From: Prochlorococcus sp. AG-418-I20
GTDB lineage: Bacteria; Cyanobacteriota; Cyanobacteriia; PCC-6307; Cyanobiaceae
Assembly (NCBI GenBank): GCA_003214175.1
Contig: QCLZ01000001.1
Coordinates: 248,001 to 312,000, forward strand
Length of the DNA stretch: 64,000 bases
Direction: 5' to 3'
Program-made: the position numbers and the translations under genes
Part shown: in pieces, positions 1 through 9,020 of the stretch
Numbering within the stretch: the stretch's first letter is position 1
How the letters are laid out: the number at the start of each line of letters is the position of its first letter
The notes under the pieces: model-generated
Database searches by the model: none
Told to the model about the DNA's origin: nothing
The model's input: the letters and a program-made list of their open reading frames with translations, nothing else

Positions 1-727
1 CTTCATGATTTCTTAATCCATATGTGGCCATCAAACCAAAAACAAATTTCCAAGATTTGTTTGGTATCTTCGCCCAAAGTTTCTCTATGACCTCGTCTGT
101 TGGAAGATTCCTAAATCCTGCTTTATTGAGTCCATATCCTTTAGACTTTGATTTCCAATCTTCTGGAAGTTTAATCTCCATAAATTTAGCTAAAACACTT
201 AGAGAAGTGGCACATTGTTTCCTACTTCTGCTCCCTTCCTTATAGCTTTCAAGTGTTTTTTGAAATATTTTTTCTAACTCTTCACTGTCATATTCATTAT
301 AAATATTGAGTACTCTTTTCAAATAGGGTTTGTAAGAACTTCTCCAAGTGGTTTTTCTAGTGCTGCTTAAATATTCACTTTTGCTTTCCTTAAAAAAATA
401 TTCCTCAAATTGATTTAATCTATTTTGAAATTCAAAGTCATTTTTTATTTCTTTTTTATTAGAGTTAGCTAACCAATGAATCCAGTTAAATTGATTTAGT
501 TCCAGTTGCAAATTGATTAATTGTAATTTTTTCTTAGCTTCCTCTAATCCAGAAATGTCAGCCTTTAAACCAAGAGATATTCTTTGAATTTTAAAATTGT
601 TTTTATCTTCTTTTGAAGGAAGTGAACCTCTTATATTTAATTTCTCCCCCCTCTTTTCAATTCTTAGTTTACTGCCTTGAGTAGCAAATGCATCATTGAT
701 ATTATTGATTTCCTGAATTACGTTCAT
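1..727 (-). CDS. tyrosine recombinase (phage integrase family), C-terminus cut off by window edge
   Basis: Reading the minus strand from an ATG at 727-725 gives an open frame of 242 codons that runs off the left edge. The product starts MNVIQEINNINDAF. It has a charged N-terminal region, then a SAM-like core-binding stretch (about residues 100-190), and ends in KFVFGLMATYGLRNHEV. That last segment matches the first catalytic block of tyrosine recombinases: the Arg of the (T/Y)GLRxxE motif. The His-x-x-Arg and Tyr blocks would lie outside the window. It is divergent from hemH with a 65-bp gap. Family assignment is an inference from the single catalytic block and the fold order; substrate sites are unknown. 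Confidence 0.8.
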   Translation of the reverse strand, partial: MNVIQEINNINDAFATQGSKLRIEKRGEKLNIRGSLPSKEDKNNFKIQRISLGLKADISGLEEAKKKLQLINLQLELNQFNWIHWLANSNKKEIKNDFEFQNRLNQFEEYFFKESKSEYLSSTRKTTWRSSYKPYLKRVLNIYNEYDSEELEKIFQKTLESYKEGSRSRKQCATSLSVLAKFMEIKLPEDWKSKSKGYGLNKAGFRNLPTDEVIEKLWAKIPNKSWKFVFGLMATYGLRNHE

Positions 728-792
728 TAACTTATATAATTATCCATATGATGACGTTTTTAATGTTGATTTTCAATCTTCATAAATTTTAA

Positions 793-1968
793 ATGGATAA
801 AGTAGGCGTCTTACTAATGAATTTAGGAGGGCCTGAACGCATTAATGACGTAGGGCCATTCTTATATAATCTTTTTTCTGATCCAGAGATAATCAGGACA
901 CCTTTCCCTGTTTTTCAAAAACCTTTAGCTTGGTTAATTAGTACGCTTAGAAGTACTACTTCGCAGCAGGCTTATCTCTCCATAGGAGGGGGATCACCAA
1001 TAAGAAGGATAACTGAACAACAGGCTAGAGAACTGCAAACTAAATTAAGGGATAAAGGGTTAAATGCTACTACCTATATCGCTATGAGATACTGGCATCC
1101 TTTTACAGAATCAGCAATAGCTGATATGAAAGCAGATGGTATAGATCAAATTGTTGTACTACCTCTTTATCCACATTTTTCAATAAGTACAAGTGGTTCA
1201 AGCTTCAGGGAATTAAAAAAATTAAGAGATTCTGATATTGATTTCAAGAAAATTCCGATGAGATGTATAAGAAGTTGGTTCAGCCAATCAGGTTATTTGA
1301 AGTCAATGGTTGAATTAATTTCAGAACAAATTTCACTTTGTGAATCACCTTCTGACGCGCATATATTTTTTACTGCTCATGGAGTTCCCAAAAGTTATGT
1401 AGAGGAAGCTGGAGACCCGTATAAACAACAAATTGAAGATTGCTCTTTACTGATAATAAATGAGCTGGAAAAATATTTAGGGCACAGTAACTCTCATACA
1501 CTTTCTTATCAAAGTAGAGTTGGCCCAGTTGAATGGTTGAAGCCTTACACAGAAGAAGTATTAGAAGATCTTGGGAAGTCTAATGTTAATGATTTGATTG
1601 TCGTTCCAATAAGTTTTGTCGGTGAGCATATTGAAACATTGCAGGAAATTGATATTGAATATAAAGAAATTGCTGAAAAGGCTGGTATTAAAAATTTTCG
1701 AAGGGTTAGGGCGCTAAATACTCATCCTACTTTTATTGAGGGACTTAGTGATCTAGTAGTTTCTTGTTTGGAAGGCCCTCTGATTAATATTGAAGAGGCT
1801 TCTCAGTTGCCTGAAAAAGTTAAATTATATCCCCAAGAGAAATGGCAATGGGGTTGGAATAATAGTTCTGAAGTCTGGAATGGAAGGGTTGCCATGATTG
1901 TTTTTTTGGTTCTTTTTATTGAACTTATTTCAGGATCTGGACCCTTGCATAGGCTGGGAGTTTTATAA
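793..1968 (+). CDS. hemH: ferrochelatase with C-terminal chlorophyll-binding-like tail
   Basis: Inserts Fe2+ into protoporphyrin IX, the last step of protoheme synthesis. The 391-residue product opens with the family signature [11 protein letters not shown] and carries FTAHGVP near residue 195, which contains the catalytic His, and [17 protein letters not shown] near residue 275. It is longer than bacterial ferrochelatases (about 320). The last 45 residues contain EVWNGRVAM followed by a hydrophobic helix. This matches the chlorophyll a/b-binding (Hlip-like) motif found on cyanobacterial and plastid ferrochelatases, where it anchors the enzyme at the thylakoid. ATG start; no clear partner in an operon. 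Confidence 0.97.
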   Translation: MDKVGVLLMNLGGPERINDVGPFLYNLFSDPEIIRTPFPVFQKPLAWLISTLRSTTSQQAYLSIGGGSPIRRITEQQARELQTKLRDKGLNATTYIAMRYWHPFTESAIADMKADGIDQIVVLPLYPHFSISTSGSSFRELKKLRDSDIDFKKIPMRCIRSWFSQSGYLKSMVELISEQISLCESPSDAHIFFTAHGVPKSYVEEAGDPYKQQIEDCSLLIINELEKYLGHSNSHTLSYQSRVGPVEWLKPYTEEVLEDLGKSNVNDLIVVPISFVGEHIETLQEIDIEYKEIAEKAGIKNFRRVRALNTHPTFIEGLSDLVVSCLEGPLINIEEASQLPEKVKLYPQEKWQWGWNNSSEVWNGRVAMIVFLVLFIELISGSGPLHRLGVL

Positions 1969-2104
1969 AGATTAATTCATAAACTACTATAGAAATTTGA
2001 ATCATCTTAAAAATTTTTTGAATACTTTTCTGACATTACATTTCTAAATGAGGCAAAAGTTTTTAATTAAGCTTAATATTTATATTAAATATTGAATTTC
2101 TTTA

Positions 2105-3868
2105 GTGACTCTTACTTCGAGATCTTTTTCAAAGGATAGTTCAAAAAATAAAAAACCAGTTTGGATTAATGGTGCTGATGCACTAATGGATTCTCTAAAA
2201 ATTCATGGGGTAAAGGTTATATTTGGATATCCTGGAGGAGCAATACTTCCAATATATGACGCAGTTCATAAGGCAGAACAAGATGGTTGGGTTAAGCACT
2301 ATATGGTGAGACATGAGCAAGGAGGTTCTCATGCGGCCGATGGATATGCAAGATCTACAGGTGAAGTAGGAGTATGTTTTGGGACCTCAGGCCCAGGGGC
2401 AACAAATTTGGTTACTGGAATTGCAACTGCTCAAATGGATTCAGTCCCTCTCGTAGTCGTTACAGGGCAAGTTCCAAGACCTGCTATTGGGACTGATGCC
2501 TTCCAAGAAACTGATATTTTTGGGATAACCCTCCCAATAGTTAAACACTCATGGGTAATAAGAGATCCTTCAGACATCGCGAAGGTAGTTTCAGAAGCTT
2601 TTTTTATTGCATCTTCTGGTAGACCTGGCCCTGTTTTAATTGATATACCCAAGGATGTAGGTCAAGAATACTTTAATTACCAAAGAGTTTTGCCCGGTGA
2701 GATTATTCCTAAAGGATTTAAAAGAAATGGAGACATAAATGATTGTGATATCAAAAGAGCCATTAAATTAATAGAGGAGTCTGAAAGACCTCTTCTTTAT
2801 GTTGGCGGTGGTGCAATATCTTCAGGAGCTCATGATGAAATAAGAACTTTTGCGAATAATTATCAAATACCGGTAACTACTACTTTAATGGGGAAGGGCG
2901 CTTTTGATGAAAAAGACAAATTATCAGTTGGGATGTTAGGTATGCACGGAACTGCATACGCAAACTTTGCAGTTACAGAATGTGATCTTTTAGTCGCTAT
3001 TGGAGCTAGATTTGATGATAGAGTGACAGGAAAATTAGATACTTTTGCTCCCAAGGCAAAGGTCATTCATATAGATATTGATCCAGCAGAAGTTAATAAA
3101 AATAGACGTGTAGATGTTGCAATTGTCTCTGACGTTTCAAATGCTGTTCGCAAAATTAATGAAAAATCGCTCAATAATAGGTTTGCTTTTAAGACGAAGA
3201 ACTGGTTAGAAAAAATAGATGCTTGGAAAAATAAACACCCCTTGTATGAACCTCCTGAAGAAGGAGAAATTTATCCTCAGGAAGTTCTTTTGAAAGTTAG
3301 GAAACTTTTACCTGATGCTTATGTAACTACAGATGTTGGACAGCATCAGATGTGGGCTGCTCAATATCTTAGGAATTCTCCAAGAAAATGGATTAGTAGT
3401 GCAGGCTTAGGAACTATGGGTTTTGGATTGCCAGCGGCAATTGGAGTCAAGGCGGCTCTACCTAATTCAGATGTAATTTGTATAGCAGGAGATGCAAGCG
3501 TTTTAATGAATATTCAAGAATTAGGTACTTTGTCTCAATATGGTTTAAATGTAAAGTTGATCATCATTAATAATCGCTGGCAAGGGATGGTAAGGCAATG
3601 GCAAGAAAGTTTCTATAATGAACGTTATTCCTCCTCGGACATGAGTTGTGGTGAACCTGATTTTGTAAAACTTGCTGAGTCTTTCGGAGTTAAAGGATAC
3701 CTTATTTCTGATAGAAAACAGTTACATAATGAATTGCAACATGCGTTTGATCATAATGGCCCTGCCTTGATTAATATTCTCGTTAGAAGAGGTGAAAATT
3801 GTTATCCAATGGTACCTCCCGGGAAAAGTAATGCCCAAATGGTTGGCTATGTTAATAGTGAAGACTAA
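2105..3868 (+). CDS. ilvB: acetolactate synthase large (catalytic) subunit
   Basis: ThDP enzyme that condenses two pyruvates to acetolactate, or pyruvate and 2-oxobutyrate to acetohydroxybutyrate, the first common step of branched-chain amino acid synthesis. The 587-residue product shows the three expected domains: N-terminal Pyr domain ([16 protein letters not shown] and the catalytic Glu in VRHEQGG), central FAD/NAD-like domain, and C-terminal PP domain with the ThDP/Mg motif GDASVLMN followed by NNRWQGM. The regulatory small subunit (ilvN/ilvH) is not in this window. The start is GTG at 2105, chosen because nothing usable lies between it and the upstream stop in frame. Confidence 0.97.
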   Translation: MTLTSRSFSKDSSKNKKPVWINGADALMDSLKIHGVKVIFGYPGGAILPIYDAVHKAEQDGWVKHYMVRHEQGGSHAADGYARSTGEVGVCFGTSGPGATNLVTGIATAQMDSVPLVVVTGQVPRPAIGTDAFQETDIFGITLPIVKHSWVIRDPSDIAKVVSEAFFIASSGRPGPVLIDIPKDVGQEYFNYQRVLPGEIIPKGFKRNGDINDCDIKRAIKLIEESERPLLYVGGGAISSGAHDEIRTFANNYQIPVTTTLMGKGAFDEKDKLSVGMLGMHGTAYANFAVTECDLLVAIGARFDDRVTGKLDTFAPKAKVIHIDIDPAEVNKNRRVDVAIVSDVSNAVRKINEKSLNNRFAFKTKNWLEKIDAWKNKHPLYEPPEEGEIYPQEVLLKVRKLLPDAYVTTDVGQHQMWAAQYLRNSPRKWISSAGLGTMGFGLPAAIGVKAALPNSDVICIAGDASVLMNIQELGTLSQYGLNVKLIIINNRWQGMVRQWQESFYNERYSSSDMSCGEPDFVKLAESFGVKGYLISDRKQLHNELQHAFDHNGPALINILVRRGENCYPMVPPGKSNAQMVGYVNSED

Positions 3869-3897
3869 TTTTTTTAAATCGTTATTTTAAAAAATTA
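3866..3897 (+). terminator. AT-only inverted repeat at the ilvB stop
   Basis: The ilvB stop overlaps an inverted repeat made only of A/T in its arms (TAATTTTTTTAAA and TTTTAAAAAATTA, about 5-nt loop). It could slow or end transcription of ilvB, but it lacks G/C pairs and a U tract after the stem, so this is weak. Confidence 0.3.
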
Positions 3898-3932
3898 ACT
3901 TTAAGATGATTTAAAACTTAGTATTTTCTGAA

Positions 3933-4283
3933 TTGAAAAATTTATACAAATTTTTAATTATAGTATGCTTGATTGTTCTTAATCCATTAATAGTTAACTC
4001 GGCTGAAATTCTTCAAATAAATAGTTCTAATACTATTTTGGTGGGAGATCAAAATAGGAATTTAACTATTAGATTATTTTGTGTAGATGTAAATGAAAAT
4101 GATGAGATCGAAGCAACTAATTTACTTAAGAGCGAATTTCCAAGGGGAAGCAAAGTAAAAATAAAACCTTTTGGTTTTAAAGAGAATTTATTGTTAGCCA
4201 AAGTTTTTAATATTAAAGGTACTAAGGGTATGACCGAATTATTAGTGGCTAAAGATTTAACTAGTGACATTTGTTCAAGTTAA
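3933..4283 (+). CDS. small secreted protein, degenerate staphylococcal-nuclease-like fold
   Basis: A 116-residue product with a clear signal peptide (KNLYKFLIIVCLIVLNPLIVNSA, cleavage likely after NSA). The mature part resembles a shortened SNase (thermonuclease) domain: an ILVGDQNRNLTIRLFCVDV strand pair, an EAT..LL helix and an ELLVAKDLT end. Of the three SNase catalytic residues only the Arg in IRLFCVD is visible; the Glu and the second Arg are not, so nuclease activity is doubtful. The start is TTG at 3933. Its 3' end overlaps the convergent yfiH-like gene by 9 bp. Function unknown; exported or periplasmic location is inferred. Confidence 0.65.
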   Translation: MKNLYKFLIIVCLIVLNPLIVNSAEILQINSSNTILVGDQNRNLTIRLFCVDVNENDEIEATNLLKSEFPRGSKVKIKPFGFKENLLLAKVFNIKGTKGMTELLVAKDLTSDICSS

Positions 4284-5072
4284 TGATCTCTGAGAGCAAA
4301 TAAAATTCCATTGTCTAGAGATTGTTTTGCTCCTTCTCCAGGAATTAAATTCATTTTCTAATTTGTATGTGCATAGATTTGAGATGTCTATATTTGAATT
4401 AGGGATGTTCTCATTTAAAAGTTGTCTAAAGGCAGATCTTTTGAGATCAAGTTGATTTAAGTTTTGCTCTTTCAAGTGATTTGAATCATTAAAACAAAGA
4501 TCTTTTTCAGTTTTATTCAAATTGACCGTTATTTTCTTGTTTTCGGCTGTTCTATAAAATTCTTTGAGTGTCATTTTATCAACTAGATAATGTTCTACCG
4601 ATATCGATGGCCCTATTGCAACAAGTAAGTCATCTCTAGATGTCCCTAAATTATCGAAAATTTTAACAAGATTTTTTATTATTTTATTTTCTAAACCTTT
4701 TCTTCCACAATGTAAGGCTGCGACATTTCTTGTCCTTTTATCTGCAAAAAATATTGGCATGCAATCAGCTGTGTAAACCCATAAATTTTGATTGCATTTA
4801 TTGCCAACTAGACCATCTGCATCAGTCTTACTCGACTCTTGCGAGTGTGATCCAAAAACTACCACATTACTGTGAATTTGATTAGAAACACAATTTATGT
4901 AATTTTGATTAAAGTGATTTCCTAATAATTTAAGAAATTTCTTAGAGCTTGACTTCGTAAAGTATGCATGTTTGAAATTATATTGACTAAGGATAGGTGA
5001 TGAATAATACTCAAATTTTTTGTTTTGAATAAAAATTTCAGCTTTCGAAAAATATATTTCTTTGTAGTAAAT
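4275..5072 (-). CDS. pgeF: YfiH/PgeF-type laccase-domain protein (DUF152), probable ATT start
   Basis: Member of the multicopper-oxidase-like YfiH/YlmD family, for which purine nucleoside phosphorylase/adenosine deaminase activity and a peptidoglycan-editing role have been reported. Zinc-ligand motifs are visible: His in QIHSN, Cys in ADCMPIFFADK, His in ALHCGRKG; the C-terminus has SWRRSKTISRQ. No ATG, GTG or TTG exists in frame before a GTG at 4865, yet 69 homologous-looking codons precede it, including the QIHS ligand. I therefore place the start at ATT (5072-5070), which has AGGAG (5084-5080) 7 nt upstream. That gives 265 residues, a normal family length. It lies 22 bp after the Tab2-like gene and is probably cotranscribed. 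Confidence 0.75.
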   Translation of the reverse strand: MYYKEIYFSKAEIFIQNKKFEYYSSPILSQYNFKHAYFTKSSSKKFLKLLGNHFNQNYINCVSNQIHSNVVVFGSHSQESSKTDADGLVGNKCNQNLWVYTADCMPIFFADKRTRNVAALHCGRKGLENKIIKNLVKIFDNLGTSRDDLLVAIGPSISVEHYLVDKMTLKEFYRTAENKKITVNLNKTEKDLCFNDSNHLKEQNLNQLDLKRSAFRQLLNENIPNSNIDISNLCTYKLENEFNSWRRSKTISRQWNFICSQRSLT

Positions 5073-5094
5073 AGTTCCTGCTCCTGAGCTGAAT

Positions 5095-6000
5095 TTATGA
5101 AATTAATTCAATATCTCTCAATATCCAGAATCCTGCAAACTTTTCGATGTATGGCGTTGACTGTATTGAAATAAATTGATAACCAAAAGAATTTTTTTTA
5201 TTATCTAAAAACTTTGTACTTAAGATATTTGCATCTTTCTCTGGTAAATCTGTTACCAGCCACTTATCGTCTTCTGAAGCTTCGAGGATGAGTTGGTTCT
5301 TACGTATAGTTAATTTAATTGGTTCTAAACAACTGAACCATGCAGAAAGTGCTAGGGATCTATCTTTGCTAAAAAGTCTTAATCCTGGGACTAAGTTATT
5401 ATCATTTAAATTTTGGTGAATTGGGAAAATATCTCCAAATTCCATAGGCCAATTTTCTGCTGATTTTAATTCGCCAATTGATATTTCAGATATAGTTAAA
5501 GCGTCACCTCTAACTGCTTCTGGTAAAGGTTGAGGGGAGTTTTCCATTTTGGAAGTAAAAGTAGGAGCTAGAACTCCTCTTACATAACCTTTTTCCTTTG
5601 GATAAATCTCTTTTTCAAGAAATTCAATTCTATCGAATAAAGCATAAGTTCTTCTACTAATAAGAGCTTCAATACTTGTCGCCTCAAGTGATTTCTTAAT
5701 GATCGATTTCATTGACGATCTCCAAAATCTAACTATTGAGGGCTTTGCCCAGCCATCTTTTTTAGCATCATTAATTGCTTCATTTAGTGCTTTTGTAAGC
5801 CAAGCTGAATTAACTTCATTGGCAGGACATTTTTTATTCCAAAGAAAAACATCTTCTGTCTTATAACTTCTTGTGGAGCATATAATTAACTCCCACCTTT
5901 TTTTTCCATTTGATTCAATAATGGGTCTTGAGTAAAAGTCTAATTCCCAATTTGAAATTTTTAATTCAAGACTTGGTTCTGTTTTATTATTAATGTTCAT
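5095..6000 (-). CDS. Tab2/Atab2-like RNA-binding protein (DUF1092)
   Basis: A 301-residue homologue of Chlamydomonas Tab2/Arabidopsis Atab2, proteins needed for translation or assembly of photosystem reaction-centre subunits. The N-terminus has the family block NWELDFYSRPI followed by KRWELIICST; the middle has RFWRSSM and SRRTYALFDRIEFLE; the C-terminal half has PEAVRGDALT and FLDNKKNSFGYQF. The ATG at 6000 overlaps the end of the S1-domain gene by 4 bp (ATGA-type coupling), so translation is probably coupled. The role in cyanobacteria is inferred from plastid homologues. Confidence 0.85.
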   Translation of the reverse strand: MNINNKTEPSLELKISNWELDFYSRPIIESNGKKRWELIICSTRSYKTEDVFLWNKKCPANEVNSAWLTKALNEAINDAKKDGWAKPSIVRFWRSSMKSIIKKSLEATSIEALISRRTYALFDRIEFLEKEIYPKEKGYVRGVLAPTFTSKMENSPQPLPEAVRGDALTISEISIGELKSAENWPMEFGDIFPIHQNLNDNNLVPGLRLFSKDRSLALSAWFSCLEPIKLTIRKNQLILEASEDDKWLVTDLPEKDANILSTKFLDNKKNSFGYQFISIQSTPYIEKFAGFWILRDIELIS

Positions 6001-7211
6001 TTATCTTGTTCTTTTTTATCGAAGAGTGCTTTAGTTTTTAGTGCTCTCTCTGGGGCTTCTTGCATGACTTTTTGCTTATCAATGATTAATTCTCCAGCAG
6101 AGTTCTCTAATAGTGCTGTATTTAGACCAATGCGCCCTTTTTCAAGATCAATTTCAGATATTAAAGCTTTTATAATTTCCCCTTCTCTAAAAATCTCTCG
6201 TAAAGAACGAATGGATCCATTTGTTAGTGATGATTGATGAAGGAGTCCACTAGCTCCTCCTAAATCAATAAAGAAACCATATGGTTTTACTGCTAAAACT
6301 TCTCCTTCAATTAATTGACCCAATTTTAAACTGGTCAGTTTGGAGACTAATGATGCTTTCTTTTCAGAGAGGACTAATTTTCTGGATTCTGGATTCACCT
6401 CAAGAAAAGCTACTTTTAAAGTTTTGCCAACTAAAGATTGATGATCTTGACCATCTTCAAGTTGGGATCTTGGGATGAATCCTCTCAATCCATCTACATC
6501 GCACGTGAGACCACCTCTATTAAATCCATTAATTAAAACGTTAATTAATTCTCCATTTTTTGCCGAACTTGATACTTTCTCCCAACTTTGCCTAAGAATT
6601 AATGCCCTTGCACTAACTGTTACCATCCCATCAGCATTTTGTTCTTTGATAACCAAAACTTCCATTTCAAGTCCTATAGAAAATTTTTCTTTAAAATTAG
6701 TTATAACTCCTAAACAACATTCTTTCTTTGGCATAAAACCAGGTGCTTTTCCACCAATGTCAATATATAGACCATCACTTTCGACTGCTATAACTTTACC
6801 TGAAATTGTTTCTCCAGTAGCCCCAATTGGCTCATTTGCATTTAAAGCCTCCAAAAAAGCACTTTCATCAAAATCGAATTCGTCTACTGTTCTTTCTAAT
6901 TGAAAATCTGTGTTTTGCTCAGAAAAATTAAAGGGTCTATTTAAGTCTTTCTGAGAACTATCAAAAGTTTTATTATTTTCATTATTTTCCTCAATGTCTT
7001 TTGTTGGTTCGTCTTTGATTATATGAGGTTTGATTGCGATATTTTCGTTTTTAATTTCTTCTTTCGGTTTAGTTTTCTCATTCTGTATTTCTTGAGATTC
7101 TTTTTGAGTATCTTTCTTGCTTATATGAAGAACCTGAAGAGGTTTCTTCAAATCACCTTTATTGCCCTTTTGTTGGATGTTATTTTGGGCATTTTTATCA
7201 CTGACTCCCAT
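5997..7211 (-). CDS. rps1b: S1 RNA-binding domain protein (ribosomal protein S1 homologue B)
   Basis: A 404-residue protein with a long charged, low-complexity N-terminus (about residues 1-125, rich in K, E and N), followed by three S1 OB-folds: GETISGKVIAVESDGLYIDIG (about 132-200), INVLINGFNRGGLTCDVDG (about 215-285) and IEGEVLAVKPYGFFIDLGG (about 297-365). Cyanobacteria typically carry a second S1 paralogue, Rps1b/Nbp1, described as binding ssDNA/RNA; this fits that class better than the main RpsA because of its size and long acidic-basic N-terminus. It heads a minus-strand unit with the Tab2-like gene and pgeF. Confidence 0.85.
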   Translation of the reverse strand: MGVSDKNAQNNIQQKGNKGDLKKPLQVLHISKKDTQKESQEIQNEKTKPKEEIKNENIAIKPHIIKDEPTKDIEENNENNKTFDSSQKDLNRPFNFSEQNTDFQLERTVDEFDFDESAFLEALNANEPIGATGETISGKVIAVESDGLYIDIGGKAPGFMPKKECCLGVITNFKEKFSIGLEMEVLVIKEQNADGMVTVSARALILRQSWEKVSSSAKNGELINVLINGFNRGGLTCDVDGLRGFIPRSQLEDGQDHQSLVGKTLKVAFLEVNPESRKLVLSEKKASLVSKLTSLKLGQLIEGEVLAVKPYGFFIDLGGASGLLHQSSLTNGSIRSLREIFREGEIIKALISEIDLEKGRIGLNTALLENSAGELIIDKQKVMQEAPERALKTKALFDKKEQDK

Positions 7212-7277
7212 CGTAGGTAAAATAAGAATAATTAATTATTAACATACTCTAAATCTTAGTACTCAAAATTTAAATTA

Positions 7278-8072
7278 ATGAACTTTAAACCAATACCTAA
7301 TAAATTTGAATATTTAAATTGGCAAGAAATTGAGAATATTGCAAAAGATAAAAGATCAACAATAATTTGGCCTTTCGGTGCTGTTGAGCAACATGGACCG
7401 CATTTGCCTCTTGCTACAGATAGTATTTTTGTTGATGAAATAATTAGCGAAGTTTTTAAATTAATCTCTTCCGATATTCCAATAAAAAAACTTCCTACGC
7501 AATATATTGGGTTTTCTCCAGAACATAAGGGTTTTGCTGGGACAATTTCCCTTTCTTCAAATTTAATAACCTCAATGATAAAGGAAGTTGGAGGTCAATT
7601 GTCTGATATGGGTTTTAAAAGACTGATATTGATTAATGGACATGGAGGTCAAATCGCACTACTCAACACAGCGGCAAGAGAGCTAAGGAGTTCCGCTCCT
7701 GGTATGGCAGTTTTTCCTTGCTTCTTGTGGAGTGGAGTTAAAGGATTAAATGAATTGTTAACGAAAACTGAGATCGAGGATGGGCTTCATGCTTCTTTAG
7801 CTGAAACAAGTTTAATGCTCGCTTTAAAACCTGAATTAGTGGGAGATGAACGTCCATATGAGGGAGTTAAAGGACAGATCCCAGAAGGTTGGAGTCTAGA
7901 GGGAAATGCACCTACTGCTTGGCTTACTGAAGACTTAAGTAAATCAGGTGTTATAGGGGATAGCAGAGGAGCAAATGAGTCTTTAGGAGAAAAATTAAAG
8001 GAATTATTGATTAATCATTGGTTCAAATTGATAATGAATCTGATGCAATCGGATTGGCCAAATAAACCTTAA
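7278..8072 (+). CDS. creatininase family amidohydrolase
   Basis: A 264-residue member of the creatininase/formamide hydrolase family. The metal-binding signature is intact: WPFGAVEQHGPHLPLATD (Glu, His and Asp ligands) near residues 34-51, LINGHGGQ near 119-126, and a Glu ligand in ASLAETS. Related proteins act on creatinine, on formamides in riboflavin/F420 or mycofactocin pathways, and on other cyclic amides. The substrate here cannot be told from sequence, and the cyanobacterial member has no creatine-related neighbours. Divergent from rps1b by 66 bp. Confidence 0.88.
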   Translation: MNFKPIPNKFEYLNWQEIENIAKDKRSTIIWPFGAVEQHGPHLPLATDSIFVDEIISEVFKLISSDIPIKKLPTQYIGFSPEHKGFAGTISLSSNLITSMIKEVGGQLSDMGFKRLILINGHGGQIALLNTAARELRSSAPGMAVFPCFLWSGVKGLNELLTKTEIEDGLHASLAETSLMLALKPELVGDERPYEGVKGQIPEGWSLEGNAPTAWLTEDLSKSGVIGDSRGANESLGEKLKELLINHWFKLIMNLMQSDWPNKP

Positions 8073-8156
8073 ATAAAGTTAGGTAAAAAATGTGACTTAA
8101 CAATTGATACTATTTTCATGATATTTAAATAAATTCACTATAATAATGTAATATTC

Positions 8157-8912
8157 ATGCATAATGAACTAAAGATTACTGACATGCAAACACTAGAATC
8201 AAATAAAAAAACTACTGAGGAATCCATTAATACGAATCCCTTGAATTTGCCAGACTTTACTACAGATTCTTATAAAGATGCATACAGCAGAATAAACGCC
8301 ATTGTTATTGAGGGTGAACAAGAAGCTCATGACAATTACATTTCAATCGCAACGTTAATACCAGATGAGTTAGAAGAGTTAACTAAATTGGCAAGAATGG
8401 AAATGAAGCATAAAAAAGGTTTTACTGCCTGTGGAAGAAATTTGGGTGTAGTAGCTGATATGGAATTTGCTAAGAAATTCTTTTCTGAGTTACACGGTAA
8501 TTTTCAAATTGCTTTGGAAAAAGGAAATTTAACAACATGTCTCTTAATACAAGCTATTTTAATCGAAGCATTTGCGATCTCTGCTTATAACGTTTATATA
8601 AGAGTTGCCGATCCTTTTGCAAAAAAAATAACTGAGGGAGTAGTCAAAGATGAATATCTTCATTTAAATTACGGTCAAGAATGGCTTAAAGAGAATTTAT
8701 CTACTTGTAAAGAGGAATTAATGGAAGCAAATAAGGTTAATCTTCCTTTAATTAAAAAGATGTTGGATCAAGTAGCAGATGACGCATCAGTTTTAGCTAT
8801 GGACAGGGAAGAATTAATGGAAGAATTTATGATTGCTTATCAAGATACATTGATGGAAATAGGTCTCGACAATAGAGAGATAGCCAGAATGGCGATGGCT
8901 GCAATTGTTTGA
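8157..8912 (+). CDS. ado: aldehyde-deformylating oxygenase (alkane synthesis)
   Basis: Ferritin-like di-iron oxygenase that converts fatty aldehydes to alka(e)nes plus formate, using O2 and reductant. Iron ligands are in place: Glu in EGEQEAHD, ExxH in EMKHKKGF, Glu in LIEAFAISAY and ExxH in KDEYLHLNYG. It is 251 residues from the ATG at 8157; a second ATG at 8184 (MQTLESN) gives 242 residues, closer to other cyanobacterial ADOs, so the first nine residues are uncertain. It stands 108 bp before aar, its substrate supplier, an order typical for cyanobacteria. Confidence 0.97.
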   Translation: MHNELKITDMQTLESNKKTTEESINTNPLNLPDFTTDSYKDAYSRINAIVIEGEQEAHDNYISIATLIPDELEELTKLARMEMKHKKGFTACGRNLGVVADMEFAKKFFSELHGNFQIALEKGNLTTCLLIQAILIEAFAISAYNVYIRVADPFAKKITEGVVKDEYLHLNYGQEWLKENLSTCKEELMEANKVNLPLIKKMLDQVADDASVLAMDREELMEEFMIAYQDTLMEIGLDNREIARMAMAAIV

Positions 8913-9020
8913 TTTTATTTCTACTTAATTAGGAATTTTAATAATTAATTATTCCTATTGAAATAGGTACCTCTGTGCTATTGTTCATAAGATCATATAG
9001 AAACCATTTATAAATTTTAA

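Noticed and set aside
1-727. Prophage at the left edge
   Set aside because: Only the recombinase is seen; no structural, lysis or packaging genes follow.
6475-6903. 142-codon open frame on the plus strand
   Set aside because: It mirrors the S1-domain gene on the other strand, has no recognisable domain and no fitting start signal.
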